Assembly (NCBI RefSeq): GCF_003515945.1
Contig: NZ_QWLM01000012.1
Coordinates: forward strand, 1 to 64,000
Length of the DNA: 64,000 nucleotides
Reading direction: 5' to 3'
Origin: Dermacoccus abyssi
GTDB taxonomy: Bacteria; Actinomycetota; Actinomycetes; Actinomycetales; Dermatophilaceae
This document shows positions 25,730 to 35,694 of this stretch, in pieces. Position 1 is the first letter of the stretch, and each line of letters begins with the position of its first letter. Under the pieces are notes generated by a model that saw only the letters and a list, made by a program, of their open reading frames with translations, searched no databases and had not been told where the DNA came from. The position numbers and the translations under genes were made by a program.

Positions 25730-26045
25730 GAGTGCTCAACTATCATTCCCTACCGCCACACGGTTCGCCAAATCGGCAGGGCGCGCGTCGCCCCGGCCAC
25801 CGGACCGGGCGTCGAACCGGCTCCTCAGCAGGCGCACAGGCACGCGCGGAGGGCAGGAATTCAGCGGTTCCCCATGGCCGACGGCTACGATCGAATCCCT
25901 GGTTCACCCGACCAGACCGGCGTGCTGCCCGCACACCACCGACGCACAGGCCGCCGACCGACGGAACCACCGCGCCGCGAGGGGAGTCGAAGGCCGTGAG
26001 GCCCACCGGCCTCCACGCCGGCCACGACACAACGAGGAGGCACCC
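25730..26045. other. Intergenic region ahead of the fhaA operon
   Basis: No supported gene. It must contain the tRNA-Leu promoter (minus strand) and the promoter of the fhaA-pknB operon (plus strand), but no convincing -35/-10 pair stands out. Its last bases carry the strong GAGGAGG ribosome site of fhaA. Confidence 0.4.
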
Positions 26046-27466
26046 ATGGGGTTGTTCGACAAGCTCGAGAGCAAACTCGAACAAGGTGTCAACGGCGCCT
26101 TCGCCCGCGCCTTCAAGAGCGAGGTGCAGCCGGTCGAGATCGCCTCCGGCATCCGCCGTGCCATGGACGACCGCGCAGCCTCCGTCGGCCGCGGCAAGCG
26201 CCCCATCGTGCCCAACCTCTTCACGATCGAGCTCTCCCCCACCGACTACGACCGCCTCTCGGCCTGGGGTGACGAACTCGACGACGAACTCATCGCGAGC
26301 GCCCAGGAGCACGCCGACGAGCAGCGCTACTCGCCCGGCGGCCCGTTCACCATCGTCCTGCAGGAATCCGAGACCCTCGAGACCGGCGTCTTCCGCCTGC
26401 GCCCCGCCACCGCGAAGGCCGCCGAAGCCCTCGCGCACCAGCGCGCGAACGTCCGTCCCCACAACCAACAGGACGAGCGCAACTCGCACGACTCCTCCAA
26501 CCGCGGGCCCCGCCCCGGCCGCGACGCCGGCCGCCCGGCGACCGCTGCCGCCGGAACGGCCGCAGGCGCGGGCGCCGCAGCACCCGCCAGCCGTGGCTTC
26601 GGCTCTCGCATCAAGGACTACCTCACCGGCTACGCCCCCGACGACGCCGCGAAGCCGGCCCCGGGTGAGCAGCACCAGCCGCGTGAACCGCGCGAAGACA
26701 TCCGCCGTGACCACCGTCAGGCACACGGCACCAACGGCGACTACGGATACGACGGCCGCTCGCACGCCCCCGATCCCTTCGAGGGCAACACCAACCGTGC
26801 GCCCTCGAGCCTCGGCGGCGCCTACTCGCGGGACGCTGCCGGGTCGGATGCGCCGCGCCGTCAGGAGCACGACGCACACGACGGCCACGACGAGTACGAC
26901 GGCTTCGCCGACGAGCGTGGCGACGAGCGCGCCGGTCACGACGTCGACAACGGGTACGCCGACGACGCGTATGACAACAACGACTACGGCAACGGCTTCG
27001 ACGACGCCCACCCCGACAACCGCGCCACCGGCCGCGGCCTCGCGTGGGACGACGATGACGACTACGGCGACCCCACCGGTTTCTCCCCGGCCGAGGAGCC
27101 GCAGGACTCCACGGCACGTCACATCCCCGCCGGCGTGCCGCACGCCCACCGCGCCCCGTCTCGCCGCGTGAGCGCCCCTGGCTCAAGATCGACGGCCAGC
27201 GTTACCCGCTGCTGGGCGCCATCACGGTGCTCGGCCGCGACGACGAGGCCGACATCATCATCGACGACCCGGGCGTCAGCCGAAGCCACAGCGAAATCCG
27301 CATCACCCACGACGGCCCCCACCTCGTGATGAGCGTGCGCGACCTCGCCTCCACCAACGGCACCTACGTCAACGGTGAACGCATCGACTCCACCCACGTC
27401 CACGACGGTGACCGGCTCACCCTGGGCCGCACGTCGATGACGATCCACCTGGGAGACCGCACGTGA
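26046..27466 (+). CDS. fhaA: FhaA: DUF3662 and FHA domain protein, frameshifted
   Basis: The N-terminus MGLFDKLESKLEQGVNGAFA is the start of the DUF3662 domain of FhaA (about residues 1-120). A long disordered linker rich in Asp, Gly and Tyr follows (about 140-360). The FHA phosphothreonine-binding domain comes last, with LGRDDEADIIIDDPGVSRSH and LASTNGTYVNGERI. The FHA domain is in a different frame: the switch lies around 27120-27175 and fits one missing base. FhaA binds phosphorylated substrates of PknB (for example MviN) and tunes peptidoglycan synthesis. A GAGGAGG ribosome site lies 5 bases before the ATG. The stop overlaps the fhaB start (GTGA). Given the conserved context, sequencing error is as likely as true decay. 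Confidence 0.85.
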
Positions 27467-27933
27467 ACGAACTGACGCTGACGGCCATCCGCATCGGCCT
27501 CCTCGCCCTCCTGTGGTTCTTCGTGTTCGCCGTCGTCGGCGTCCTGCGCGGAGACCTCTACGGAGCGAAGACCGGTGGCGGACGCGCCTCGCGCGCCTCC
27601 TCGCGTGAGCGCGGCGCCAAGACGCCGCGCGCCGTGAAGAAGGGCCCGACGCACGTGGCCGTCATCGAGGGCGCCATGCGCGGCACGACACTGCCGCTCA
27701 CCGAATCCGGCGTCCTGCTCGGGCGCAACCCCGAGTGCTCTCTCGTCCTGTCCGACGATTTCGCCTCCGGGCGTCACGCACGCATCTACCCCGAGGCCGA
27801 CGGCTGGTACCTCGACGACCTCGGTTCCACCAACGGCACGTACATCGGCGCCGAACGCATCGGCGAGCACGTCCACGTCGACGCGGGAACCCGCATCCGT
27901 ATCGGCCGCACCGTCCTCGAGCTGAGGAAGTGA
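27463..27933 (+). CDS. fhaB: FhaB/FipA: membrane-anchored FHA protein
   Basis: A 156-aa protein. One N-terminal transmembrane helix (IRIGLLALLWFFVFAVVGVL), a basic Ser/Arg-rich linker, and a C-terminal FHA domain with LLGRNPECSLVLSDDFASGR, HARIY and LDDLGSTNGTYIGAERIG. FhaB (FipA) reads PknA/PknB phosphorylation and links cell division with cell-wall synthesis in mycobacteria. The GTG start overlaps the fhaA stop, and pstP follows 4 bases after its own stop, so this is the normal position in the operon. Length is typical. Confidence 0.9.
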   Translation: MNELTLTAIRIGLLALLWFFVFAVVGVLRGDLYGAKTGGGRASRASSRERGAKTPRAVKKGPTHVAVIEGAMRGTTLPLTESGVLLGRNPECSLVLSDDFASGRHARIYPEADGWYLDDLGSTNGTYIGAERIGEHVHVDAGTRIRIGRTVLELRK

Positions 27934-27937
27934 CCCC

Positions 27938-29209
27938 ATGCCCATCGCCCTGAGATTCGCCGCTCGTTCCGACGTCGGCCTCGGCTCGAAGAAGCGCAAC
28001 GAGGACTCCGGCTACGCGAGCAACACGATGCTCGTGCTCGCCGACGGCATGGGCGGCCACGCCGCCGGTGACATCGCCAGCTCCACCGTCGTCGGCCAGA
28101 TCGTGCCCCTCGACGGTGACGACGTCGGCGCGGACGACGTCCTCGACCAGCTCGCGGACCGCATCCACCTCGCCAACGAGAAGCTGCGCAGCGAGATGGA
28201 CGCCGACCCGACCCGCGAAGGCATGGGCACGACGCTCATCGTCCTCATGAAGGCCGGCCGTCAGCTCGCCATGGCCAACATCGGCGACAGCCGCGCCTAC
28301 CAACTGCGTGACGGCAAGTTCACGCAGATCACGAAGGACCACTCCTTCGTCCAGAGCCTGCTCGACTCCGGCCGCATCACCCCCGACGAGGCCGTCCACC
28401 ACCCGCAGCGCAGCCTCGTCACCCGCGTCCTCACCGGCCGCGAGAACGACGTTCCTGACCTTTCGCTGCGCGAGGCCCGCATCGGCGACCGCTTCCTCCT
28501 GTGCTCCGACGGCCTGTCGGACTACGTCGGCGGCCGCACGATCGAGGAGATCTTCACCTCCGGCAAGCCGATCGACCGCGTCGCCGACGAACTCATCGAA
28601 ATCGCCCTCAAGGCCTCGACGCTCGACAACGTCACCGTCGTCGTCGGCGAGGTCGCCGACAGCGACGAGCTCGACCTCTCGAGCAAGCCGGCCGTCGTCG
28701 GCGCCGCCGTTGCACACGGCGTCACCGAGGCCGTGCCGGTGCGCGACCAGACGCCCGCCGAGAAGGCCCGCGCTCTCTCGCGCGAAGTTTCCGACGACGA
28801 GGACGAGGAGACCGAGGAGCACAGCGGCGCCCAGCTCGCCGAGGACGGCCCCCGCCGTCGCGGCCGGTTCTACGCCGCCATCGCCGCACTGGTCGTCCTC
28901 GCGGCCCTCGCCGTCGCCGCGATCTGGGGCTGGACGTGGTCGCAGAGCCAGTACTTCGTCAAGGATTCCGGCGGACGAGTCACCATCCACCAGGGCGTTG
29001 ACGGCGGCTTCGGCCCGCTCGAGCTCAGCCATGTGGAGGAGAAGACGGACATCCCGACGGCCGACCTGCCCGAGTTCTGGCGCACCAAGGTCAAGGCCGG
29101 CCTCGAGGCCTCCAGCGACTCGGAAGCCGCGGCCACCGTCGAACGTCTCCGGGCGGAGATGGTGAAGTGCCTCGCCGCCTCACCGAACGGAAGCGAGTGC
29201 AAGCAGTGA
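27938..29209 (+). CDS. pstP: PP2C-family Ser/Thr phosphatase PstP
   Basis: A 423-aa protein. The PP2C catalytic domain (about 1-235) shows metal-site Asp in NEDSGY, LADGMGGHAAGDIASS and CSDGLSDYVGG, plus the GMGTTL motif. An acidic linker and one transmembrane helix (about 308-330, AAIAALVVLAALAVAAIWGW) follow, with a small extracellular tail containing two Cys. PstP removes phosphates placed by PknB and controls the FHA proteins, PBPs and the kinase itself. It is the counterpart of pknB six genes downstream. Its stop overlaps the rodA start. Confidence 0.93.
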   Translation: MPIALRFAARSDVGLGSKKRNEDSGYASNTMLVLADGMGGHAAGDIASSTVVGQIVPLDGDDVGADDVLDQLADRIHLANEKLRSEMDADPTREGMGTTLIVLMKAGRQLAMANIGDSRAYQLRDGKFTQITKDHSFVQSLLDSGRITPDEAVHHPQRSLVTRVLTGRENDVPDLSLREARIGDRFLLCSDGLSDYVGGRTIEEIFTSGKPIDRVADELIEIALKASTLDNVTVVVGEVADSDELDLSSKPAVVGAAVAHGVTEAVPVRDQTPAEKARALSREVSDDEDEETEEHSGAQLAEDGPRRRGRFYAAIAALVVLAALAVAAIWGWTWSQSQYFVKDSGGRVTIHQGVDGGFGPLELSHVEEKTDIPTADLPEFWRTKVKAGLEASSDSEAAATVERLRAEMVKCLAASPNGSECKQ

Positions 29210-30582
29210 GTCTCGGCCTCACCCGCACCACCTCCGGCACGAAACGCGGCACCGAGCTCTTCCTCCTCGGCTTCGCGGTCGTCGTCGTGCTGTTCGCCTA
29301 CGCCAGCGTCGGCCTCGCCATCGACGGCACGATGCCGGCGGACATCATGACCCTCGGCATCGGTCTCGGAGTTCTCGCGCTCGTGTTCCACCTCGTCGTG
29401 CGCATCGTCGCGAGCTACGCCGACCCCGTCCTCCTGCCGACGGCGACGCTGCTCAACGGCCTCGGCCTCGTCATGATCCACCGCATCGACGTCGCCCGCG
29501 GCCGCGACATCATGGAGGGCGCCGCGCTGCGTCAGCTCATGTGGTCGACGATCGCCGTGGGCGCCGCCATCACGCTGCTGTTCCTCATCCGCGATCACCG
29601 CAAGCTGCGACGCTACACGTTCACGTTCGCCGCAGCCGGTCTCGCGCTGCTCATGATGCCGATGCTCCCGTTCATCGGTATGAACATCAACGGCAACCGC
29701 ATCTGGATCCACATCGGCCCGCTCAGCTTCCAGCCGAGCGAGGTCGCCAAGATCCTCCTGACGATCTTCTTCGCCAGCTACCTCGTGCAGACGCGTGACG
29801 CGCTCTCCCTCGTCGGCAAGCGCTTCCTCGGCTTCCCCCTGCCGCGTGCCCGCGACATGGGCCCCATCATGTTCGCCTGGCTCATGTCCCTGGCCGTCCT
29901 CGTCTTCGAGAAGGACCTCGGCACCTCGCTGCTGTTCTTCGGCCTCTTCGTCGCGATGCTCTACGTCGCCACCGAGCGGCGCAGCTGGGTGGCCATCGGC
30001 CTCATCCTGTTCTTCACCGGCTGCTACGTGGCCTACCTGCTCTTCGCGAACTTCCAGAACCGCGTCGCGCTGTGGCTCGACCCCTTCACGCCCGGCCAGT
30101 CGGACCAGGTCGCGCGCTCCCTCATGGGCCTCGCGTTCGGCGGCATCACCGGCACCGGCCTGGGCCGCGGTTACCCGACCTTCAACTACTCCGAAGCGAA
30201 CTCCGACTTCATCATGTCGAGCTTCGGTGAGGAGATCGGTCTCGCCGGCATCATGGCGATGATCGTGCTGTTCGCCATCATCGTCGAGCGCGGCCTGCGC
30301 ATCGGCATCGCCTGCCGCGACGGCTTCGGCAAGCTGCTCGCCACCGGCCTCGCGTTCTCCGTGTGCCTCCAGTGCTTCGTCGTCCTCGGCGGCATCACCC
30401 GCGTCATCCCCCTCACCGGTCTGACGACACCGTTCCTCTCCGCCGGTGGTAGCTCGCTCCTCGCGAACTGGGCCATCATCGCCCTGCTGCTGCGCATCTC
30501 CGACCAGGCCCGGCGCCCGAGCGTCGCCGAGACCGACCCGACCCGTGGAAGCGACGACACCCAGGTGGTGAAGGTTCGATGA
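29206..30582 (+). CDS. rodA: RodA/FtsW-type peptidoglycan glycosyltransferase (SEDS)
   Basis: A 458-aa polytopic membrane protein of the SEDS family with about ten transmembrane helices. Family signatures include GNRIWIHIGPLSFQPSEVAK, LEKDLGTSLL-like FEKDLGTSLLFF, the ARSLMGLAFGGITGTGLGRG loop, and EEIGLAG near the C-terminus, followed by LTTPFLSAGGSSLLANW. It polymerises lipid II into glycan strands together with the class B PBP encoded immediately downstream. The GTG start overlaps the pstP stop (GTGA); an ATG 39 bases earlier lies inside pstP and is less likely. Confidence 0.92.
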   Translation: MSLGLTRTTSGTKRGTELFLLGFAVVVVLFAYASVGLAIDGTMPADIMTLGIGLGVLALVFHLVVRIVASYADPVLLPTATLLNGLGLVMIHRIDVARGRDIMEGAALRQLMWSTIAVGAAITLLFLIRDHRKLRRYTFTFAAAGLALLMMPMLPFIGMNINGNRIWIHIGPLSFQPSEVAKILLTIFFASYLVQTRDALSLVGKRFLGFPLPRARDMGPIMFAWLMSLAVLVFEKDLGTSLLFFGLFVAMLYVATERRSWVAIGLILFFTGCYVAYLLFANFQNRVALWLDPFTPGQSDQVARSLMGLAFGGITGTGLGRGYPTFNYSEANSDFIMSSFGEEIGLAGIMAMIVLFAIIVERGLRIGIACRDGFGKLLATGLAFSVCLQCFVVLGGITRVIPLTGLTTPFLSAGGSSLLANWAIIALLLRISDQARRPSVAETDPTRGSDDTQVVKVR

Positions 30583-32033
30583 ACACGCCCATCCGACGTC
30601 TCGGCTTCGTCGTCGCAGCCCTGTTCTGCTCCGTCCTGCTCGCCGCGAGCTACATCCAGGTGCTGCAGGCCAAGTCGCTCAACAACCGCCCGGGCAACAC
30701 GCGCATCATCAACGCCGGGTACAAGATCGAGCGCGGCTCGATCCTCGTCGACGGCAAGGCCATCGCCACGAGCCGCAAGTCGAACGACAAGTACGTCTAC
30801 GAGCGTCAGTACACGAACGGCAGCCTCTACGCCCCCGTCACCGGCTACAGCTCGCTCGTCTACGGCAACGGCGGCGGCCTCGAAGGTGCCGAGAACGAAG
30901 TGCTCACCGGCACGAGCGACTCGCTGTTCTACCGCCGCCTCGTCGACGTCGTCACCGGGAAGCCCAAGCAGGGCGCCAACCTCGAGCTGACGATCAACCC
31001 CAAGATCCAGCAGGCCGCCGCGCAGGCCCTCGGCAACCGCCGCGGCGCCGTCGTGGCGCTCGACCCGAAGACGGGCGCCGTGCTCGCCATGGTGACCTCG
31101 CCCTCCTACGACCCGAACAACCTCGCCTCGCATGACACCGAGGCCGTGACGAAGACGTGGACGCAGATGAACGCGGCCGCGAACCAGCCCATGGTCAACC
31201 GCACCATCGGCGGCACTCTCTACCCGCCGGGTTCGACCTTCAAGCTCGTCACCTCGGCCGCCGCGCTCGAATCCGGCAACTACTCGAACTCCTCGACGTT
31301 GCCCGGCCCGGCCACCCTGCGTCTGCCCCAGACGACGCACTCCCTGCCGAACGACGACGGGCGCGCGTGCGGCCCCAACGACGAGACGTCGCTCCTGCAC
31401 GCCCTCGAGGTCAGCTGCAACACCGCCTACGCCCAGCTCGGCATGGACCTGGGCCAGGACAAGCTCGCCTCCCAGGCCAAGAAGTTCGGTTTCGGTGACG
31501 TCATGCGCGTGCCGATGCGGGTCACGCCCAGCACGTTCCCGACCCAGCTCAACGAGCCCCAGACGGCGATGTCGGCCATCGGCCAGTACGACGTGCGTGT
31601 CACGCCGCTGCAGATCGCGATGATCTCCGCCACCATCGCCAACGGAGGCAACCAGATGCAGCCGTACCTCGTGAAGAACGTCGTCGACTCCGACCTCGAC
31701 GTCATCAAGTCGACCGACCCGAAGGTGCGCGCCAAGCCGATCTCCGGACAGACCGCCGACTCCCTCACCGAGATGATGGAAGCCGTCGTCAACAACGGCA
31801 CCGGTAAGCAGGCCGCCGTCCCCGGCGTCCAGGTCGCCGGCAAGACGGGTACCGCGCAGGGCGACACGAAGAACGCCGCCGACCTGTGGTTCACCGGTTT
31901 CGCGCCCGCCAACGACCCGAAGATCGCCCTCGCCATCGTCCTCGAGAACGGCGGAGACCAGGGCGTCGAAGCCCTGGCCGGCTCCGTCGCCGCACCCGCT
32001 GCACGCCAGATCTTCGAGGCGGCCGTGCGATGA
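30579..32033 (+). CDS. pbpA: Class B penicillin-binding protein (PbpA)
   Basis: A 484-aa protein with an N-terminal membrane anchor (FVVAALFCSVLLAASYIQVL), a dimerisation region, and a transpeptidase domain. The active-site tetrad STFK is at about 219-222 in YPPGSTFKLV, SCN at about 279-281, and KTGT at about 421-424 in VAGKTGTAQGD. It cross-links peptidoglycan outside the membrane as partner of the upstream RodA-type polymerase and is a beta-lactam target. The ATGA overlap with rodA couples translation. Length and order match PbpA of the actinobacterial pbpA-rodA-pknB cluster. Confidence 0.93.
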   Translation: MNTPIRRLGFVVAALFCSVLLAASYIQVLQAKSLNNRPGNTRIINAGYKIERGSILVDGKAIATSRKSNDKYVYERQYTNGSLYAPVTGYSSLVYGNGGGLEGAENEVLTGTSDSLFYRRLVDVVTGKPKQGANLELTINPKIQQAAAQALGNRRGAVVALDPKTGAVLAMVTSPSYDPNNLASHDTEAVTKTWTQMNAAANQPMVNRTIGGTLYPPGSTFKLVTSAAALESGNYSNSSTLPGPATLRLPQTTHSLPNDDGRACGPNDETSLLHALEVSCNTAYAQLGMDLGQDKLASQAKKFGFGDVMRVPMRVTPSTFPTQLNEPQTAMSAIGQYDVRVTPLQIAMISATIANGGNQMQPYLVKNVVDSDLDVIKSTDPKVRAKPISGQTADSLTEMMEAVVNNGTGKQAAVPGVQVAGKTGTAQGDTKNAADLWFTGFAPANDPKIALAIVLENGGDQGVEALAGSVAAPAARQIFEAAVR

Positions 32034-32140
32034 CGGAGACCGCAGCCGCGAGCGCCGCGACGAACCACCCACCGGCGAACCACGCACGAACGACCCGACG
32101 ACCGACCACCCCGACGAGATCTCAGGAGGAGACCGCATGA
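32030..32140 (+). CDS. 36-aa ORF coupling pbpA to pknB
   Basis: A tiny ORF (starting MTETAAASAATNHPPANHA) whose ATG overlaps the pbpA stop (ATGA) and whose stop overlaps the pknB ATG (ATGA). It is Thr/Ala/Pro/Arg-rich and matches no family I know. In many actinobacteria pknA lies at this place; no kinase sequence remains here. It may be a leader that hands ribosomes to pknB, since GGAGGA precedes the pknB start. Whether the peptide itself has a role is unknown. Confidence 0.4.
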   Translation: MTETAAASAATNHPPANHARTTRRPTTPTRSQEETA

Positions 32141-33998
32141 GCACGGCACCACGCATTCTCGGCGGGCGGTACGAGGTCGGTGAGCTCATCGGTCGCGGTG
32201 GCATGGCCGAGGTTCACGCCGGCCACGACACCCGTCTCGGACGCTCCGTCGCCATCAAGATCCTGCGCTCCGACCTCGCGCGCGACCCCTCCTTCCTCCA
32301 GCGCTTCCGCCGCGAGGCGCAGTCGTCGGCCGGGCTCAACCACGCCAACATCGTGGCCGTGTACGACTCGGGTGAAGACACCTTCGTCGAGGCCGGCGGC
32401 GGCACCGTCGACATCCCCTACATCGTCATGGAGTACGTCGACGGCCAGACGCTGCGCGAGATCCTCAACGACGAGAAGAAGCTCAGCTCGGACGAGGCCT
32501 GCCGTGTGACGATGGGCATCCTGTCGGCCCTCGAGTACAGCCACTCCAAGGGCATCGTCCACCGCGACATCAAGCCCGGAAACGTCATGGTGACGCGCGG
32601 CGGCAACATCAAGGTCATGGACTTCGGTATCGCGCGAGCCCTCGCCGACGTCGGCGCGACGATGACGTCGGCCCAGGCCGTCGTCGGTACCGCCCGCTAC
32701 CTCTCCCCCGAGCAGGCCCAAGGCGAGAGCGTCGACCCGCGCACCGACCTGTACTCCGCAGGTTGCGTGCTCTTCGAGCTACTCACCGGGCGTGCGCCCT
32801 TCGTCGGTGAGCCGGTCAGCCTCGTCTACCAGCACATCGGTGAGCAGCCGCAGCCGCCGTCGCTGTACGAGCACTCGGTGTCACCCGAGCTCGACGCCGT
32901 CGTCCTGCACTCGCTCGAGAAGAAGCGGGACGCTCGCTACCAGAGCGCCGGCGAGTTCCGTTCGGACGTGCTCGCGGCTCGCTCCGGCCAGGAGATCTCC
33001 GCGGCCGCCCTCGCGAGTACCCAGGCCGCAGGCGACAGCACGGAGGTCGTCAACTACACGCGCCGCGGCGCAGCTCTCGCGGCGCCGACCACACGGCGGA
33101 ACTCGACGAGCGTCACGAGCCGAAGCGTTCGCGCGGCGGTCTGTGGGCTCTCGCCGTCATCGCGGCCCTCGCCGCCATCCTCGGCATCGGCTACCTCTTC
33201 ATGAACCCGAGCGGCACCACCGACCAGGTCACGGTGACGAAGGTCGAGGGCATGACCTACGACCAGGCCTTCTCGACTCTGTCGCAAGACTTCACGGTCG
33301 AGCGCAAGGAGACGTCCTCCGACCAGAGCGAAGGCACCGTCGTCGGGCAGGACCCGCCGGGCGGCACCAAGGCCGACCGCAACTCCACCGTCACGCTCAC
33401 CGTCTCGACGGGCCCAGACTCCGTGAAGGTGCCCGACGTCGTGGGCGACTCGGTCGAGACAGCGCGCCAGACCCTCATCTCCGCAGGTATCGACGCCGAC
33501 CGCATCAAGGTCTCCTCGGAGAAGAAGGACGACAGCGGCGTCGACTCGGGCAAGGTTGCCGAGACCAACCCCAAGGCCGGCTCGACGCTCGGTGCGAGCA
33601 ACGAGATCACGCTCTACCCGAGCAGCGGCAAGGTCACCGTGCCCGATCTCGTCGGCAAGACCCAGGACGAGGCGACGCAGGCGCTCTACAAGGCGCACCT
33701 GTCGATCAGCGTGACCTACGAGCGCACGGACGACGAGACCAAGCAGGGCAAGGTCATCTCCGTGCCCGATCAGGGCAGGAAGGTGGACAACGGCACGGCC
33801 GTGGTCGTCGTGGTCGGCCAGAAGCCCGAGGCCACCGTCACGGCGACGCCCTCACCGACGTCGACACCGTCCTCCTCGTCGTCGAGCTCCAGCTCCTCGA
33901 GCAGTTCCACCTCCTCGAGCACCAAGCCGAGTTCGCCGAGTGACACGACCGAGCTCACGCCGTCGAACACGGCGAGCCCGCCGAACGAGGACGACTAG
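32137..33998 (+). CDS. pknB: PASTA-domain Ser/Thr kinase PknB, frameshifted in the juxtamembrane region
   Basis: The kinase domain (about 1-270) shows the GRGGMAEV glycine loop, VAIKIL with the catalytic Lys, HRDIKPGNVMV (about 141), DFGIARA (about 162) and VVGTARYLSPEQA. After a linker, the frame changes around 33060-33100, consistent with one missing base. The second frame carries a transmembrane helix (LWALAVIAALAAILGIGYLF) and three PASTA repeats (for example VKVPDVVGDSVETARQTLIS and VTVPDLVGKTQDEATQALYK), then a Ser-rich tail. PknB senses muropeptide or lipid II through the PASTA repeats and phosphorylates wall and division proteins. GGAGGA precedes the ATG. A strong terminator follows. 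Confidence 0.88.
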
Positions 33999-34010
33999 TC
34001 ACGAAGACCT

Positions 34011-34047
34011 CGAAGGGCCACCCCGATTCGGCCGGGGTGGCCCTTCG
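34011..34047. terminator. Bidirectional terminator between pknB and trpG
   Basis: Arms cgaagggccaccccg and cggggtggcccttcg form a perfect 15-bp stem with a 7-base loop, placed between the convergent pknB and pabA/trpG genes. Confidence 0.85.
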
Positions 34048-34079
34048 ACGTCGGTGTCGCGTGGCCGGGCGACGGCGGG

Positions 34080-34715
34080 TCAGCTCGCGCGCACGAGCGG
34101 CGCCATGTCGTGACTCGCCTCGACGGCCGTCGTGGAGCCGCACATCCGCAGCCAGTTGGCGAGCATGCGGTGACCACCGACCGTCATGACGCTCTCGGGG
34201 TGGAACTGCACGCCGTGCAACGGCAGGTCACGGTGATGGGCCGCCATGATGATTCCGGTGTCGGTGCGACCGTTGACGACGAGTTCGTCGGAGACGGTGG
34301 CCGGGTCGATCGTCAGCGAGTGGTAGCGCGTGGCGGTGAACGGGTCGGAGAGACCCTCGAGCACGCCCGTGCCGTCGTGGAAGACCTCGGACGTCTTGCC
34401 GTGCAGCAACTCCGGCGCACGCCCCACCGTCGCGCCCGTGACGACGCCGAGGGCCTGGTGGCCGAGACACACCCCGAGCATCGGCTGGTTGCGCTCGCCG
34501 CACGCCTCGATCATCTTCATGCTGACGCCGGCGTCCTCCGGGGTGCCGGGACCAGGCGAGACGAGCACGCCGTCGAAATCGGCGCCATCGGCCGCGCTGA
34601 TCGCGTCGTTGCGCAGGACCGTCGTCTCGGCGCCCAACTGCTGGAGGTAGCCGACGATCGTGAAGAAGAAGCTGTCGTAGTTGTCGACGACGAGAATGCG
34701 CGGCGAGTCGGTCAT
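34080..34715 (-). CDS. pabA: Glutamine amidotransferase of anthranilate/aminodeoxychorismate synthase
   Basis: A 211-aa class I glutamine amidotransferase. The start MTDSPRILVVDNYDSFFFTI is characteristic of PabA/TrpG. The catalytic Cys is in GVCLGHQALG; His and Glu are in GVQFHPESVMT. It releases ammonia from glutamine for PabB or TrpE to make 4-amino-4-deoxychorismate or anthranilate. No synthase large subunit is adjacent, so folate, tryptophan or both cannot be decided. This stand-alone copy near pknB and crgA is the usual actinobacterial location, where it is generally annotated as component II. The ATG chosen opens the conserved N-terminus. Confidence 0.88.
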   Translation of the reverse strand: MTDSPRILVVDNYDSFFFTIVGYLQQLGAETTVLRNDAISAADGADFDGVLVSPGPGTPEDAGVSMKMIEACGERNQPMLGVCLGHQALGVVTGATVGRAPELLHGKTSEVFHDGTGVLEGLSDPFTATRYHSLTIDPATVSDELVVNGRTDTGIIMAAHHRDLPLHGVQFHPESVMTVGGHRMLANWLRMCGSTTAVEASHDMAPLVRAS

Positions 34716-34761
34716 GCCCACCAGTCTAGGTGCGCCCATCTCGCACGGCCCAGCGCCGCCG

Positions 34762-35595
34762 TCAGCGCTGGGCCCGGGCGTACTTCAGGGAGAGCGAGCC
34801 GGTGAACGCGGGGAAGGACGCGTTCTGCTCCGTCTTGACGTCATAGCCCAGCCCGACGAGGTCGACGTACTGCTTGTAGATCTTCACCGCTTCGTCGTCG
34901 TCGAGGGCTGCCTTGAGCTTCACCGGGTCGCCGATGGCCTTGATCGTGAACGGTGGGCTGTAGACACGACCCTGAAGGATGAGGGTGTTGCCGACGCAGC
35001 GCACCGCGCTGGTCGAGACGACGCGCTGATCCATGAGCATCATGCCGCGAGCGCCCGCGCGCCACAGCGCGTTGACCACGGCCTGGACGTCCTGCTGGTG
35101 GACGACGAGCCAGTCGGGAGTACCGTCTTCGGGCAGCTGGTCGACGCTCTTCTTGCTGTCGTCGAGGGTGACGGTGATCGCCTGCCCCGTCAGCGGCGCG
35201 AGACCGGCCGGGTCCTCCTCCTTCGACGCCTGAGCGTTGATCTTGGACGCCTGTGCGGCTGGTCCGTCCTTCTTCGCGGCGGCGCTCTGCGCCTGTTCGA
35301 CCTGACGGCGCAGGCTAGCGACGGACTGCTGCTTCCCCTTGACGCGTCGGTCGGCTCCGGCGACGACGTCGCTGAGCTGTGTGTTGCCCGAGCGCAGATC
35401 GATGCCGTGGGCCGCACGCGAACTGACGGCGAACATGAGGCCGGCCACGAGCGTCACGATCGGGACGGCGACCTGCCAGAGCTTCACGCGGCGGCGCGAG
35501 GGCATCCGGACACTCTCGTTCTGCTCGACGCCGGGCGCTTCGTTCGGTGCGTCATTCGGCGCGTCGGTCGCGGGAGTGCTGGGCGAATCGGCCAC
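34762..35595 (-). CDS. DUF881 family membrane protein
   Basis: A 277-aa protein: a disordered Pro/Asn/Ala-rich cytoplasmic start, one transmembrane helix (LWQVAVPIVTLVAGLMFAVS), a coiled-coil stretch (KGKQQSVASLRRQVEQAQSA), and the extracellular DUF881 domain. The domain signature includes GQAITVTLDDS, LVVHQQDVQAVVNALWRAGA, and RCVGNTLILQGRVYSPPF. DUF881 proteins occur near division genes in Gram-positive bacteria; the fold resembles that of YlxW/YlxX types, but the function is unsettled. GGAGG lies upstream of the GTG start. It is divergent from crgA. Confidence 0.85.
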   Translation of the reverse strand: MADSPSTPATDAPNDAPNEAPGVEQNESVRMPSRRRVKLWQVAVPIVTLVAGLMFAVSSRAAHGIDLRSGNTQLSDVVAGADRRVKGKQQSVASLRRQVEQAQSAAAKKDGPAAQASKINAQASKEEDPAGLAPLTGQAITVTLDDSKKSVDQLPEDGTPDWLVVHQQDVQAVVNALWRAGARGMMLMDQRVVSTSAVRCVGNTLILQGRVYSPPFTIKAIGDPVKLKAALDDDEAVKIYKQYVDLVGLGYDVKTEQNASFPAFTGSLSLKYARAQR

Positions 35596-35694
35596 GCGGA
35601 CGCCTCCTTCATGCTGCGTACCGGCGAGTGAGTCAACTAGGCTCTCACCTTAGTTGACTCACCTCCAGAACGCCTGACACGGAAGGGGTACCCC

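Noticed and set aside
25743-27149. 468-codon minus-strand frame opposite fhaA
   Set aside because: Val/Gly/Arg-rich shadow of the fhaA linker; overlaps the operon leader without a proper start.
30186-32204. 672-codon minus-strand frame opposite pbpA and rodA
   Set aside because: Antisense shadow; pbpA and rodA on the plus strand have complete catalytic and membrane motifs.
33870-33930. Repeated tcgtcg/agctcc units at the end of pknB taken as a microsatellite or CRISPR-like repeat
   Set aside because: They simply encode the Ser-rich tail of the kinase; no spacer-repeat alternation.
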